A stretch of DNA of 64,000 nucleotides. Origin: Candidatus Zixiibacteriota bacterium. Lineage in GTDB: Bacteria; Zixibacteria; MSB-5A5; GN15; FEB-12. Positions within the stretch are counted from its first letter, which is position 1, and each line of letters starts with the position of its first letter. A program made the position numbers and the translations under genes. Under the pieces are notes generated by a model. It searched no databases. It saw only the letters and a list, made by a program, of their open reading frames with translations, and was not told the DNA's origin. The stretch is from contig JANQPI010000035.1 of NCBI GenBank assembly GCA_028289585.1, positions 156,717 through 220,716 on the forward strand, read 5' to 3'. This document shows positions 44,610 through 54,215 of the stretch, piece after piece.

Positions 44610-45041
44610 CTACCAGTTGTTTTCGCCGGCGGTACTGGTGTTCAACCAGATTTCACCGGTGCTGGGATTGTAGGCCCAACCGCCACGGCTACCGACAGTT
44701 GTTCCCTGCGTAACGCCGGTGACGACGGAATCGGGCGCGTTAGCCGCGTCCTGATATGGATTGGCCGGAAGCGCGTTGGCCATGACCGTACCCGTTGTCT
44801 CAAGCTGGGCGACGCTTGGCCAGTTGGCTGTGCCGGTGGTGATCGCCTCATTGGCGTAGAAGATAGCGATGCCCGAGCGGAGTGATCCGAGGGCGGCGCG
44901 GGCCGAAGCCTCTTTCGCCTCTGACGACAGATCCTGGTACTTCGGAATCGCCACGGCGGCAAGAATGCCAAGGACGACAATGATGATGACGAGTTCGATC
45001 AGTGTGAAACCGCGCTCATTCTGTTTACGAAAACCGAACAT
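44610..45041 (-). CDS. pilA: Type IV pilin
   Basis: A 143-residue pilin. Start ATG 45041 is preceded by GGAGGAG 3 bases upstream; leader MFGFRKQNERG is cleaved before FTLIELVIIIVVLGILAAVAIP (Glu5 conserved). The globular domain is short, with SGIAIFYANEAITTGTANWPS, typical of bacterial major pilin-like subunits, and no Cys pair. Along with the GspG-like neighbour, it makes the system ambiguous between a pilus and a type II secretion pseudopilus. Confidence 0.93.
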   Translation of the reverse strand: MFGFRKQNERGFTLIELVIIIVVLGILAAVAIPKYQDLSSEAKEASARAALGSLRSGIAIFYANEAITTGTANWPSVAQLETTGTVMANALPANPYQDAANAPDSVVTGVTQGTTVGSRGGWAYNPSTGEIWLNTSTAGENNW

Positions 45042-45118
45042 GCTCTCCTCCATCGGAAGTGATTGGTTCTGTTCAGGTTTTCGGCAGCGAATGCGAATCC
45101 TTCACGTTTCGGGCGCGA

Positions 45119-46330
45119 CTATTGGCCAAATACCTTGACCAAATTCCACATGGGAAGGAAGATCGCAAGAGCCAGGATGAGGACAAAGACACCGAGACAC
45201 AGTGTCAGGATTGGCTCGATGATCGCATTGAGGTGGCGTGAGGTGTAGGCGACCTGTTTGGCGTAATGACGTCCAATTTCGTAGAGCATCGTATCGAGAT
45301 TTCCGGATTCAAGCCCGACCGCCATCATGTGCAACGATTGCACAGGGAAGAGACGAAACCGCCCGAGCTCCTTATCGAGCGACTGTCCCCGCTGAAACAT
45401 CTCCTCCATCATCGTCACCTCGTTGGCGACGGCGGAGTTACGAATCGTTCCGCGCAACACGGCCAGCGTTTTGACCAGGGGCAGACCGGCTCGGAAAAGA
45501 ATCCGAAAGAGGATCGAAAAGCGAGCAATGTTGCCCTTGATAATCAGGTCGCCAATGACGGGAATTTTCAGCAGAAATCCGTCCCACATCCGCCGCCCGG
45601 TTGCCGTGGCACGCCACTGCTGGAAACCGAAACCGAGGATTCCAGCGCCAGCCAGAATCAGGTACCAGTACTGCTGGAGAAGCGTTGACGTCCCGATCAT
45701 GATCTGCGTTGGCAGGGGGAGTTCGGCGTCGAAATTCGCATAGAACGCGACAAAGCGGGGGACGACGAATGTCATGACAACAAGAAATGCTGCTGCGAGA
45801 ACGCCGATGACGATCATCGGATAGCGAATCGCCGATTTGACCATCCGCTGAATTTCCAGCTCCTCCTCAAGCATCGAGGCTAACTCTTCAAGCGTCTGAT
45901 CAAGGCGGCCCGATTCTTCACCCGCGGCAATCGACGCTGTAAAGACCGGAGGGAAGACACCGGACTGGTCGATCATAGCCTCAGACAATGTCTTGCCCGA
46001 ATGGACCGCGGCATGGACTTGGTCAATCGCTGTATTGAACGGTCCGTCGGCGGGACCAACACGAATGATTTCCAGAGAGCGAAGAAGCGGTACGCCGGCG
46101 CGTGTCATTGTTGCCAGCGAGTTGGTGAAGAGGATGAGTTTGTCGTAGTCGTAACGACGTTGCCACGGCAGCCGGAACGCCAGTTGACGGCGCTGCGTCC
46201 GAATTCGGATCGGTTGCATCCGGCGGTCGGCGAGGTACGCCTCAACCTGATCGGTAGAGGTCGCGACCAGTGTACCGGTAGTCTTCTCCCCGGACTCGGT
46301 CAGTGCGTCAAAACTATACGTTACGGCCAT
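45119..46330 (-). CDS. pilC: Pilus/T2SS inner-membrane platform protein PilC
   Basis: A 403-residue platform protein that interacts with the ATPase. Start 46330 gives MAVTYSFDALTESGEKTTG, the family's usual N-terminus; the longer ORF (to 46513) is the pilB shadow. Two GspF domains with AGVPLLRSLEII and AGLPLVKTLAVL, and membrane helices (AILAAAFLVVMTFVVPRF type). Overlaps the pilB end by 17 bases, so the two are coupled. Confidence 0.95.
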   Translation of the reverse strand: MAVTYSFDALTESGEKTTGTLVATSTDQVEAYLADRRMQPIRIRTQRRQLAFRLPWQRRYDYDKLILFTNSLATMTRAGVPLLRSLEIIRVGPADGPFNTAIDQVHAAVHSGKTLSEAMIDQSGVFPPVFTASIAAGEESGRLDQTLEELASMLEEELEIQRMVKSAIRYPMIVIGVLAAAFLVVMTFVVPRFVAFYANFDAELPLPTQIMIGTSTLLQQYWYLILAGAGILGFGFQQWRATATGRRMWDGFLLKIPVIGDLIIKGNIARFSILFRILFRAGLPLVKTLAVLRGTIRNSAVANEVTMMEEMFQRGQSLDKELGRFRLFPVQSLHMMAVGLESGNLDTMLYEIGRHYAKQVAYTSRHLNAIIEPILTLCLGVFVLILALAIFLPMWNLVKVFGQ

Positions 46331-48053
46331 GCTCAAGTACCGACGGTTCCGGCGCGATAGCCATGAGGTCATCAGTTTCACCCGCGAACGCCGTCTCTTT
46401 GAGCAGCTCTTCGAGGCAGACATCGCCTGCCGCAACACGCTCCAAACCGACTTCAAACAGCGTTTGATAGCCCTGCTTGCGGCCCATGATGCGCAGTGAC
46501 GCCGCCGACGCATCTTCGAGGATGGCGTTGCTGATCTCGGGGGTGATCTCGAAGTATTCGTAAATGCCAGTTAGGCCTTTGAACCCACTGTTTCCGCAGG
46601 TCGAACAGCCGGTGCCGCGCTGGAACGTGAGTCCTGCCGAACGGCCGAGCAGCCCTGACTGCTCGAGAACCGATGTCGCCGGTTCGTATGGTTGTGTGCA
46701 GTCGGGGCAATTGACCCGTAAGAGTCGTTGAGCCAGCACGCCCGTGAGCGAAGTCGCAACGAGATACGGGGCGAGCCCCATATCAACGAGTCGCGCGACA
46801 GCGCTAGGAGCGTCGTTCGTGTGCACAGTAGAAAGTACCAGATGACCGGTTAAAGCCGAACGAACAGCCATCCGTGCCGTTTCCGGGTCGCGGATTTCAC
46901 CAATCATGATCGTGTCCGGATTCTGACGAAGCATCGCCCGTAGGGCCATCGGGAACGTCAGTCCGGCTTTCTCATTGATCTGCACCTGATTAATCAAGGG
47001 TAACGAATACTCAACCGGATCCTCGACTGTCACGATATTCCGCTCGACCGAATTGATCGCCTGCAGCGTTGCGTAGAGCGTGGTCGTCTTGCCCGAGGAG
47101 GTCGGACCGGAGATGAGAATCAACCCCTCCGGTTTCCCAATCAGGCGACGCCAGTCGGCATCGAGAAGCGGCGCAAAACCGAGGTCGCCAAATGACATCA
47201 GCAGGTTACGACGGTCGAGCAGTCGGATGACGACTTTTTCACCGTGAATCGTCGGTAGCGTCGAGATACGAAGATCAACGGGATTTCCATCGACGACCAT
47301 GGCCATACGACCATCTTGGGGAATACGTTTCTCCGAGACGTCGAGATCGGCCGCAATCTTGATTCGTGAGATGAGTTCGCTCTGCATCGATTTCGGCGGT
47401 GCCGCTTCTTCGCGCATTATCGAGTGTACTCGATAGCGAATGCGCATCTGGTTTTCGTCCGGCTCAAGATGGATATCGGAAGCTCGTTGTGAAACTGCTC
47501 GTGAGATGATCAGGTTGACCATCTCCACAATCGGAGAACTATTGTCGGACGAAATTGACGTTTCGACGGCGGTTGTCACCGTGTCAGTCGCCTGGGCTTT
47601 GCCCACCATCCCCTGAATCGAATCTGCAACCGAATAGTATTTATCGATTGCCGCCTTGATCTCGCTCGCCTTGCCGATTGTGCGTTTGATCTCTGCACCG
47701 GTGTGATACCGGAGTTCATCGATGGCGAGGATATTAAGCGGATCGGCCATCGCAACCGTTATGGTGTTACCGAGTGCGATAATCGGGATCAGCGTGAAGC
47801 GACGGGCAATCTCGACATTGACTCGTTGAATCACTGCCGGGTCGATAACCAGCGATTCGACCGAGAGCTTGGGGACACCGAGACGCTCGGAGACAGCGTC
47901 GATCAGATCGTCTTCTTCGATATAACCGAGGTCGACCAGGACCTCTCCGAGGCGCCGCCCGGTTGTTGATTGGAGCCGAAGCCCTTCCTCAAGCTGCGCC
48001 GGGGAAATAGAGCCACGTTCGACGAGAAGATCGCCGATTTTCTTGCGTGCCAT
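46314..48053 (-). CDS. pilB: Pilus assembly/type II secretion ATPase PilB/GspE
   Basis: A 579-residue hexameric ATPase that drives pilus extension. N-terminal MshEN-type domains (about 1-145), then the T2SSE domain with Walker A GPTSSGKTT, Asp box TVEDPVEY, Walker B MIGEIRDPETA and His box; tetra-Cys zinc motif CPDC...CSTCGNSG. The last 70 residues are an unusual extension. First gene of the operon. No PilT retraction ATPase lies in the window. Confidence 0.96.
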   Translation of the reverse strand: MARKKIGDLLVERGSISPAQLEEGLRLQSTTGRRLGEVLVDLGYIEEDDLIDAVSERLGVPKLSVESLVIDPAVIQRVNVEIARRFTLIPIIALGNTITVAMADPLNILAIDELRYHTGAEIKRTIGKASEIKAAIDKYYSVADSIQGMVGKAQATDTVTTAVETSISSDNSSPIVEMVNLIISRAVSQRASDIHLEPDENQMRIRYRVHSIMREEAAPPKSMQSELISRIKIAADLDVSEKRIPQDGRMAMVVDGNPVDLRISTLPTIHGEKVVIRLLDRRNLLMSFGDLGFAPLLDADWRRLIGKPEGLILISGPTSSGKTTTLYATLQAINSVERNIVTVEDPVEYSLPLINQVQINEKAGLTFPMALRAMLRQNPDTIMIGEIRDPETARMAVRSALTGHLVLSTVHTNDAPSAVARLVDMGLAPYLVATSLTGVLAQRLLRVNCPDCTQPYEPATSVLEQSGLLGRSAGLTFQRGTGCSTCGNSGFKGLTGIYEYFEITPEISNAILEDASAASLRIMGRKQGYQTLFEVGLERVAAGDVCLEELLKETAFAGETDDLMAIAPEPSVLEHGRNV

Positions 48054-48120
48054 AACTCTCCCTCAGGCGGGGGTGGAGATCCGCCGTTCCTCGTAGCTAT
48101 CGGCCAACAAGCGAAAAGGC

Positions 48121-48150
48121 TTGACTGAAGGTCGCGTCGGTGGGTAGAAC
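48121..48150 (+). promoter_or_regulatory. Candidate promoter of the BamA-like gene
   Basis: TTGACT (48121-48126), 18-base spacer, TAGAAC (48145-48150). Start would fall near 48157, a few bases before the start codon, so any leader is minimal. Confidence 0.4.
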
Positions 48151-48159
48151 CGATAACGG

Positions 48160-49785
48160 GTGATGATGATTCGATCTAACCAGCGAAATCTGTGGCGTAT
48201 CCTGGCCATTGTCCTACTTGTCGCAACGACTCCGGTCTTAGCTACCGGAGAAACCGACGAAGGACCGCCCGGCGTGGAGCTTGCCGGCCGGATTGTCGAT
48301 TCGATTTCGTTTGAACGACGGCCGATCGATTGGGGCGGCCTCCGCCGGTTTCCGCTGCTCATATCGATTGCCGAGGCCCTGCATGCTCAGACGCGCGTAT
48401 CGATTCTCCGACGCGAGCTGCTGTTCGCGACGGGGGATCCGTATGACCCGCTGTTGGCCGAGGAGGTAGCTCGCAATCTTCGCAGCGACTACTCTCTCAC
48501 CGATGCGTTTGTCGAGGTCGACACCCTCCCATCGGGAGGAGTCCATGTTCGGGTGGTGACACTTGACGAATGGTCATTGCGGGGAGGGGTGCGCTTCTCA
48601 CGAGATGGTGATGAGAACCGACTCAACATCGGCATCGAGGAGAGAAATCTCTTCGGGCGCAATCTGTTCACCTCGTTTGATTTCTTCAATGATGATCGCG
48701 ACGGTAGCTTTGTTGCGGCATCGTTTCGTGATCGCCGTCTTAACGGCTGGCCTATTCGTCTGAGTGCCGGCTATTCCGGAGACCCGCGTGCTCTTCTGCG
48801 GCAGGTTGCAATCCAGCGTCCCTATTACAATCTTCAGCAGCGCTGGACATGGTCGGTGATCTTTTCTCGGTCGGGGGGGCTCAACGAGAACAATCGTGAT
48901 CAGTCGCTGCTTGCCTCCTGGGAGGAGACCCGGGACTTGCAGCAGGGGATCCTGGGTTTTCGAATCGGCCCGTATGATCGCAAGTTGGAGTTTGAGCTGA
49001 GTGTCGATCGGGTCGAGAACCGAATCAGTGACCAACGGCTCTTCTCGCTCGAGTTCGATCCCGCCGCATTCCCCATCGATTCTGGATTCGTGAAGGCGTT
49101 AGGGCGTGTCAGCCTGGTGTCGTATGATTTCGTGACGACCCGACAAATCAACGGTTGGCGCTATCGCGAGGACTATCAGGCCGGCCTCGGGCTCTTTGCC
49201 GGTTTCGGACGGGCCACAGATCTCGACTTGGATGCCTATGTCTTCGATCAGGTCGAGTTTGGCGGCACGGTCGGTTTTCGCTTCGGAGGTCACCTCCTGC
49301 TCGGGTCGGTCGAGAAACGAATCTTCTATCGACGCGATATCGAGCTCCGAAGAACGGCAACCTATTCGATGCGCGTGTTCCAGAATAGTCTGCCGTTCGT
49401 CACCCTGGCGTTACGAGGGCGGTACCAGCGGGATTGGCGGGAAGACGGTACTGATAACCTGGCCCTCGGTGGACCAACCGGTGTTCGGGGCTACGCGCGT
49501 TTCTACCAGACCGGCAACCGTCTGGGAACCGTGAATGTGGAAGCCCGCTTTTGGCCCGGGTTCGAGATTCTTTCGGTTGTCCCGGGGGCGGTCGTTTTTG
49601 TCGACGCCGGTCAGGCCTGGCGCGACTCCGAGGCACTCACTACCAACGGATTCGTCGCGTCACGTGGGATTGGATTGCGGTTTTCCTTGGAGCGTATCTC
49701 TCGCGGCGAACTGGTTCGTATCGACCTGGCCAGAATCAATGGAGGGGAATTGACAGTAACTGTCGGAACTCAGCAGTATTTCTGA
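48160..49785 (+). CDS. BamA/TamA-family outer-membrane barrel protein
   Basis: A 541-residue Omp85-type protein. GTG 48160 is followed by ATG 48163 and 48166; no ribosome-binding site, so the start is uncertain. A signal peptide (about 12-30) precedes one POTRA-like domain (about 40-135), then a barrel with the conserved GGPTGVRGYARFYQTGN (VRGY loop, near residue 440) and a terminal TVTVGTQQYF strand. With only one POTRA it resembles TamA-like or lipid-export Omp85 proteins more than BamA. Cargo unknown. Confidence 0.85.
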   Translation: MMMIRSNQRNLWRILAIVLLVATTPVLATGETDEGPPGVELAGRIVDSISFERRPIDWGGLRRFPLLISIAEALHAQTRVSILRRELLFATGDPYDPLLAEEVARNLRSDYSLTDAFVEVDTLPSGGVHVRVVTLDEWSLRGGVRFSRDGDENRLNIGIEERNLFGRNLFTSFDFFNDDRDGSFVAASFRDRRLNGWPIRLSAGYSGDPRALLRQVAIQRPYYNLQQRWTWSVIFSRSGGLNENNRDQSLLASWEETRDLQQGILGFRIGPYDRKLEFELSVDRVENRISDQRLFSLEFDPAAFPIDSGFVKALGRVSLVSYDFVTTRQINGWRYREDYQAGLGLFAGFGRATDLDLDAYVFDQVEFGGTVGFRFGGHLLLGSVEKRIFYRRDIELRRTATYSMRVFQNSLPFVTLALRGRYQRDWREDGTDNLALGGPTGVRGYARFYQTGNRLGTVNVEARFWPGFEILSVVPGAVVFVDAGQAWRDSEALTTNGFVASRGIGLRFSLERISRGELVRIDLARINGGELTVTVGTQQYF

Positions 49786-49810
49786 TCGATCTTCAGCTCA
49801 GCGAAACTAA

Positions 49811-49838
49811 TTGACCCCTTTCGTCGGTCGGCTATATT
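49811..49838 (+). promoter_or_regulatory. Promoter of the dockerin metallopeptidase gene
   Basis: TTGACC (49811-49816), 16-base spacer, TATATT (49833-49838); predicted start near 49845. It leaves a leader of about 90-100 bases with a perfect 6-1-6 palindrome CGACCA-A-TGGTCG (49895-49907), a candidate operator or RNA element. Confidence 0.6.
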
Positions 49839-49935
49839 ACCGTGTAGAGCAAGTCTATCCCGCCTGCACCTCATCGACTTGACCTTAGTATCTGCGACCA
49901 ATGGTCGATACAGCTAACTAGGCCGCCTTAGGGTA

Positions 49936-51960
49936 GTGAAAGCGAATACCATGATTCGAGTTCTGCTTCTTGCGTGTGGAGTTGTCGTCGCCGCGTCGGC
50001 GCTGGCAACCGATAGTCCGACAACCGATGGTTCGTTCCCGGTAACCTATCTGCTCGCGGTTGACCTTGCCGATGCCACGCTTTCGTTCGACGACTATGCG
50101 CTGAATCTTGCCCGCGCCATTCGCCAGCCGGAGGCATTGCCCGAACGGTATCGTCAGGCGATGGCGGCGGCGGTTCGCCCGGAGCGGTCGGCGACGCATC
50201 AACTGCTCACCGTCTATCAGGGCTGGGATGATCTCTCGCCGGCGACACAGACAGAATTTCTGCGGCTAATGGCGCGTCCGAGTCGTCAGGAAACATACGT
50301 GTCGCCATATGGTTTCTTCCGTTTGCACTACGACACGTTTGGCGGCAACGCCGTTCCGCTCGATGATCTCAACTCCAATAGCGTGCCTGATTACATTGAA
50401 GCCTGCGCGGCATATCTTGACACTTCCCGTGTCAAGCATATCGAACTGGGCTTCCGGCTACCGCCGTCCGATGGCACCGACGGCGGTGATTCACTTTTTG
50501 ATGTCTACTTCGAGCAGATGGGCTTCTACGGTTACGCCGTTCCCGAGGATCCCGGTCCGAACGGTTGGAACGACGTGACCAGCTACCTTGCGATGCATCG
50601 CAACTTCATCGGCTTCCCGCCGAACGCAGATCCCGAAGGGAATCAGGCGGGCGCGGCTAAAGCAACCGCCGCCCATGAGTTTCATCACTGTGTCCAGTTT
50701 GCCTATGATCCCGGTGAGCCAATCTGGTATATGGAGCTCGACGCGACATGGATGGAAGACATCGTCTTCGATATCGTCGACGACAATTACAATTATCTGC
50801 CATCGTTCATGAATGATCCTGAGAAGTCACTGATGGCGACCGACATCCACATGTACGCGTCGTTCATTTTCAATACGTACCTCAGTGAACGCTTCGATAC
50901 CGCGCTCATCGCTCAGGCGTGGGAGGGGGCTCGATTCTCGGCATCGGTTTGGACATCACTCGCCGATTCTCTCCAGAGCTACCACGGCTTCTCGCTCGAT
51001 TCTGCAATGGCGGAATTCGCGGCGTGGAACTATGCCACCGGCTCGCGTTGGGATGCTGACTTCTACGAAGAGGGAGCCGCCTACCAGCCAATTGACATTA
51101 CGCGTGAGCATGCGACCTATCCTGTTGGCCCCATGAGTGCCAACCCGGCCGGGTACGCGGCGTCGTACATTCGTTTCTTTCCCGGTGCCTTGACCGGTGA
51201 CTTCCAGATAACGTTCGATGGTGCTGATGGTACCGACTGGCAGCCCGTCGTCGTGTTATCGACAACACCGACGGATCATTCTATCCTTTGGATGAATGTC
51301 GATCCGTTTTCGAAGGTCGACACGATCGTTATACCCGATTTCGATACGTATTATGCCGCGACGCTCGTTGGTGTTAATGCAACTGAGTTTGGCGGAGCGT
51401 CGAGTTTCTCCTATACGGCCAGTCGCGAGGTTTCCGGTATACTCAACGGTACCGTGAGCGCCGACACGGGCGTCTACTCCGGTTCGTCACGCAATGTACC
51501 GGCGATCGTTTACAATGAGGCCGAAGCCAGTGATATCGTGAGGGTCTCCTGGGCCGATTCGCTTGGTTGGGTTGTGCTCGACTCTGTCGATCGCTTCATA
51601 GCGCCTGGTGATTCAACGGTGGTTAACATCCCAGTGGCAATTCCCGTCCTGACACCACTCGGTACGGCTAGTCGCTTGTTCGTTTCCTACCAATCGCAGA
51701 ATGAACCGTCTGTCTCGGGAACGACGTCGCGACTTGTGTCGTCGACGCTCTATCGTGGCGACACCGACTGGTCGGGTGAGATCAGTCTGCCCGATCTTTC
51801 CTGGCTTATCAACTACCTCTTCCTCTCGGGTCTGCAACCGCTTCCCGAGGAGTTGGCTGGTGATGTTACGTGTGATGGTTCGGTTGGACTCCCCGATATC
51901 TCCGCTCTCGTCGACTACCTATTCATCACGTTTACGCCCCCGCCGTGTAATCCGTACTAG
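49936..51960 (+). CDS. Secreted zinc metallopeptidase with C-terminal dockerin
   Basis: A 674-residue secreted protein. Start GTG 49936 or ATG 49951; both leave a signal peptide (MIRVLLLACGVVVAASALA). The catalytic domain (about 80-420) has the zinc motif HEFHH in KATAAHEFHHCVQFAYD and resembles the MXAN_6640-like metallopeptidases. A beta-sandwich part follows, then a type I dockerin (about 610-674) of two Ca-binding loops (GDTDWSGEISLPDLSWLINYLF and GDVTCDGSVGLPDISALVDYLF). A dockerin binds cohesin domains, so it would attach to a scaffold. No recognised cohesin gene lies beside it. Confidence 0.83.
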   Translation: MKANTMIRVLLLACGVVVAASALATDSPTTDGSFPVTYLLAVDLADATLSFDDYALNLARAIRQPEALPERYRQAMAAAVRPERSATHQLLTVYQGWDDLSPATQTEFLRLMARPSRQETYVSPYGFFRLHYDTFGGNAVPLDDLNSNSVPDYIEACAAYLDTSRVKHIELGFRLPPSDGTDGGDSLFDVYFEQMGFYGYAVPEDPGPNGWNDVTSYLAMHRNFIGFPPNADPEGNQAGAAKATAAHEFHHCVQFAYDPGEPIWYMELDATWMEDIVFDIVDDNYNYLPSFMNDPEKSLMATDIHMYASFIFNTYLSERFDTALIAQAWEGARFSASVWTSLADSLQSYHGFSLDSAMAEFAAWNYATGSRWDADFYEEGAAYQPIDITREHATYPVGPMSANPAGYAASYIRFFPGALTGDFQITFDGADGTDWQPVVVLSTTPTDHSILWMNVDPFSKVDTIVIPDFDTYYAATLVGVNATEFGGASSFSYTASREVSGILNGTVSADTGVYSGSSRNVPAIVYNEAEASDIVRVSWADSLGWVVLDSVDRFIAPGDSTVVNIPVAIPVLTPLGTASRLFVSYQSQNEPSVSGTTSRLVSSTLYRGDTDWSGEISLPDLSWLINYLFLSGLQPLPEELAGDVTCDGSVGLPDISALVDYLFITFTPPPCNPY

Positions 51961-51976
51961 ACTGAATGACTTTTAG

Positions 51977-52004
51977 TTGACCTGATTTCCCCCCTTGCTA
52001 CCCT
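51977..52004 (+). promoter_or_regulatory. Candidate promoter of the zinc-ribbon gene
   Basis: TTGACC (51977-51982), 16-base spacer, TACCCT (51999-52004), 80 bases before the ATG at 52086. Confidence 0.45.
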
Positions 52005-52085
52005 GGTCGCACCGACTACAGGTGACGATCGTATGCCGTGCGGTCTCACGGATGAGACGCCAACCCAGTCCATGAGGGGGACAGG

Positions 52086-52427
52086 ATGGAAAACGGCACT
52101 GAGGGTACACGGTTTTTGGTCTGTGCCGATTGCGGTGAAGAGTTCGTCTTTACACCACAGGCTCAGAGCTATTTCCGTGAACGAGGCTATCAAGATGATC
52201 CACGCCGCTGCAAAGTCTGCCATGCTGACCATAAGCGTCGGCAACGCGCCGATGATCGGGGGAAGAAGCGGCTGACTGTCAAGCGTGGGGATGGAGAATC
52301 GGCGAAACCGTCGATGACCGGCAACGGTCCCGAACCCCAGCCGAATGAACTTCCGGCCCGAGCCAATCACTCGCGCATCGAACGTTCGTCGTTAATCGCG
52401 TCCGACTCCGACCGTTCCGAAAACTAA
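52086..52427 (+). CDS. Small zinc-ribbon protein (zf-trcl type)
   Basis: A 113-residue protein. Residues about 10-50 contain CADCGEEFVFTPQAQSYFRERG and RCKVCHADHKRR: the two CxxC pairs and FxF core match the probable zinc-ribbon (zf-trcl) family. The rest is polar and disordered. GGGGGACAGG precedes the ATG. Function unknown, probably nucleic-acid or protein binding. Confidence 0.85.
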   Translation: MENGTEGTRFLVCADCGEEFVFTPQAQSYFRERGYQDDPRRCKVCHADHKRRQRADDRGKKRLTVKRGDGESAKPSMTGNGPEPQPNELPARANHSRIERSSLIASDSDRSEN

Positions 52428-52431
52428 CGGC

Positions 52432-52463
52432 AACGGGTCCGATGCCATGGCACCGGACCCGTT
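52432..52463. terminator. Bidirectional hairpin between convergent genes
   Basis: Perfect 10-bp arms AACGGGTCCG (52432-52441) and CGGACCCGTT (52454-52463), 12-base loop that is itself palindromic; no strong T-run. Lies between the zinc-ribbon and M6 protease genes. Confidence 0.6.
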
Positions 52464-52490
52464 ATCCACACACAGACGGGAAGGGGGGAG

Positions 52491-54203
52491 CTATTTCAGT
52501 AGAACCATCTTCCGAGCGATCGTGCCACTTTCCGTCGTGAGGCGGTAGAAGTATGTTCCCGAAGCAACCGAGGACCCACCCTGGGTTCGACCATCCCAGG
52601 TAACATCACTGCGGCCGGCCGGCGCGAGGCCTGACCAGAGCGTTGCGACCCGCTGGCCAATGATATTGTAAACCGTCAATTCAACATCGGCCGACTCATC
52701 GAGCGTGAAGCTGATTACGGTCGATGGGTTAAACGGATTGGGATAGTTCTGATCAAGGGTGAATCCGGTCGGTAACCCGGGATCATCATCGTTAACATCG
52801 GCCGCTACCCCGACGATGAGATCTGCCGTCATCGTGTCGCCACTCGACGAGATGTTATCAACGGCGACGAACGTCTGGCCGCCGGCGTAGGTATTGCTCG
52901 ACGGCGTTGTGAAGTCGTCCCACTGTGTAACGTTGTTTGTTCCCGGGAAGGGGTCCGCAGAGTTGCCGGAACTCGTTCTATGCTCGAGCGCAAAGGCACC
53001 GTCGGCCTGTTCTAAGGCGACGAGGTAATGATTGGCCGCGGGTTGACCAGGCCACCATTCCTGCTGATTCCCTGACTTGGCGTCGTCAATGTGCCAGATG
53101 AGAAGTCCCTCACCCGGAAGGTAGGTGTCGTAACCTGTCCTCTGACGGTTTTCGACCAGGAAGTGTTCGCTCGACGTGCCTCCTGAAGTCCAGAGGCGGA
53201 AGATCGGTCCGCCTAATTGAGCCGACGGAATTGATTCTGCCGGACGATTGGCGACAACATTGATCGACGTGTCGAAGCCGGCATTAATGCGGCTCCAGGC
53301 GCATGGCCACGCCGGAGAACCACCGCGACCGGAGGGACCGTTCCAGCTACCCGCTGCCATGATACCCCACTTGCCAATACCGCGGGAACTGCCGTCGGTA
53401 TCGTACAGATCCGGCAGGCCAAACCCATGCAGCAACTCGTGTGAGTAGACGCCGATCGTCATGTCGCCGGGGGAAGTCCAGAATTCCGGTTGGACGGTAA
53501 ACGATGAAATGTAGACGCCATCTTTCCAGCGAGGCGAGATGCCCCATTTATGCGACCAGATGTCGTTTGAGTTTCCGGTGAATTCAGCACCGGAACCAGA
53601 GTGGACAACGAGCAGCACATCGACAGAGCCATTGTTGTCATTGTCGTAGTTCGAGAAGTCGACCAGCGAATCGACCTGATCGACAAGATCCTCAACCAGC
53701 TTCTGGGAATTCTGCGGGTACGAACCGGTGCCGTGGTTACCGTTCACATAGTAGGCGTAGGATTGGGGAGCCCGATTCCAGCCGATACTCGATGGGAGAT
53801 TGACCGTCACAAGATCAATCGTCACCAGTGAGACTTCGGAGAAGTAATCGCGCACCGTTTGGCCCTCATCGGAGAAGACCAAGGAATCGAAGAACGTCGG
53901 CGCAACTTGGGACGTGTGGTCGGAGAAATCGACAAGCAGGCAAAGCACGCGAAACGGTGCCGCTGGTGCCGCCTGCAAGTCGGAGTTGAAGCGGCTTCGT
54001 TCCTGCAGCCACCGTCCCAGGGCCGTATCGGGTTGGCAGATGCCGCGAGCGCGCCAGTCAGCGAAATCTGGGACGATGCGTTCACCGGCCGCGACGCGTT
54101 GTGCTTCGCGGACGTTGTCGTGCGGAGGTACAGCGCCACTTTCCGTCGCGCATCCTACGGTCAGCAGCAAGCCGACCACCAGAGAGGTAAGTGTTCGTTT
54201 CAT
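52491..54203 (-). CDS. M6-family metalloprotease with C-terminal sorting domain
   Basis: A 570-residue secreted or lipidated protease. Start 54203 suits AGAGGA. The signal peptide ends in LLLTVGC, a lipobox, which is odd for a protein also having a C-terminal sorting domain. M6/immune-inhibitor-A domain (about 85-410) has zinc motif HELLHGFGLPDLYD. The C-terminal part shows NYPNPFNPSTVISF and a final ASGTYFYRL...ARKMVLLK tail as in the propeller protein. Last gene of a three-gene surface operon. Confidence 0.85.
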   Translation of the reverse strand: MKRTLTSLVVGLLLTVGCATESGAVPPHDNVREAQRVAAGERIVPDFADWRARGICQPDTALGRWLQERSRFNSDLQAAPAAPFRVLCLLVDFSDHTSQVAPTFFDSLVFSDEGQTVRDYFSEVSLVTIDLVTVNLPSSIGWNRAPQSYAYYVNGNHGTGSYPQNSQKLVEDLVDQVDSLVDFSNYDNDNNGSVDVLLVVHSGSGAEFTGNSNDIWSHKWGISPRWKDGVYISSFTVQPEFWTSPGDMTIGVYSHELLHGFGLPDLYDTDGSSRGIGKWGIMAAGSWNGPSGRGGSPAWPCAWSRINAGFDTSINVVANRPAESIPSAQLGGPIFRLWTSGGTSSEHFLVENRQRTGYDTYLPGEGLLIWHIDDAKSGNQQEWWPGQPAANHYLVALEQADGAFALEHRTSSGNSADPFPGTNNVTQWDDFTTPSSNTYAGGQTFVAVDNISSSGDTMTADLIVGVAADVNDDDPGLPTGFTLDQNYPNPFNPSTVISFTLDESADVELTVYNIIGQRVATLWSGLAPAGRSDVTWDGRTQGGSSVASGTYFYRLTTESGTIARKMVLLK

Positions 54204-54215
54204 AACCATCCTCTT

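Noticed and set aside
45119-46513. Longer pilC with an extra 61 N-terminal residues
   Set aside because: The extension is Arg/Ser-rich, lies inside pilB and is not in the family; 46330 is the better start.
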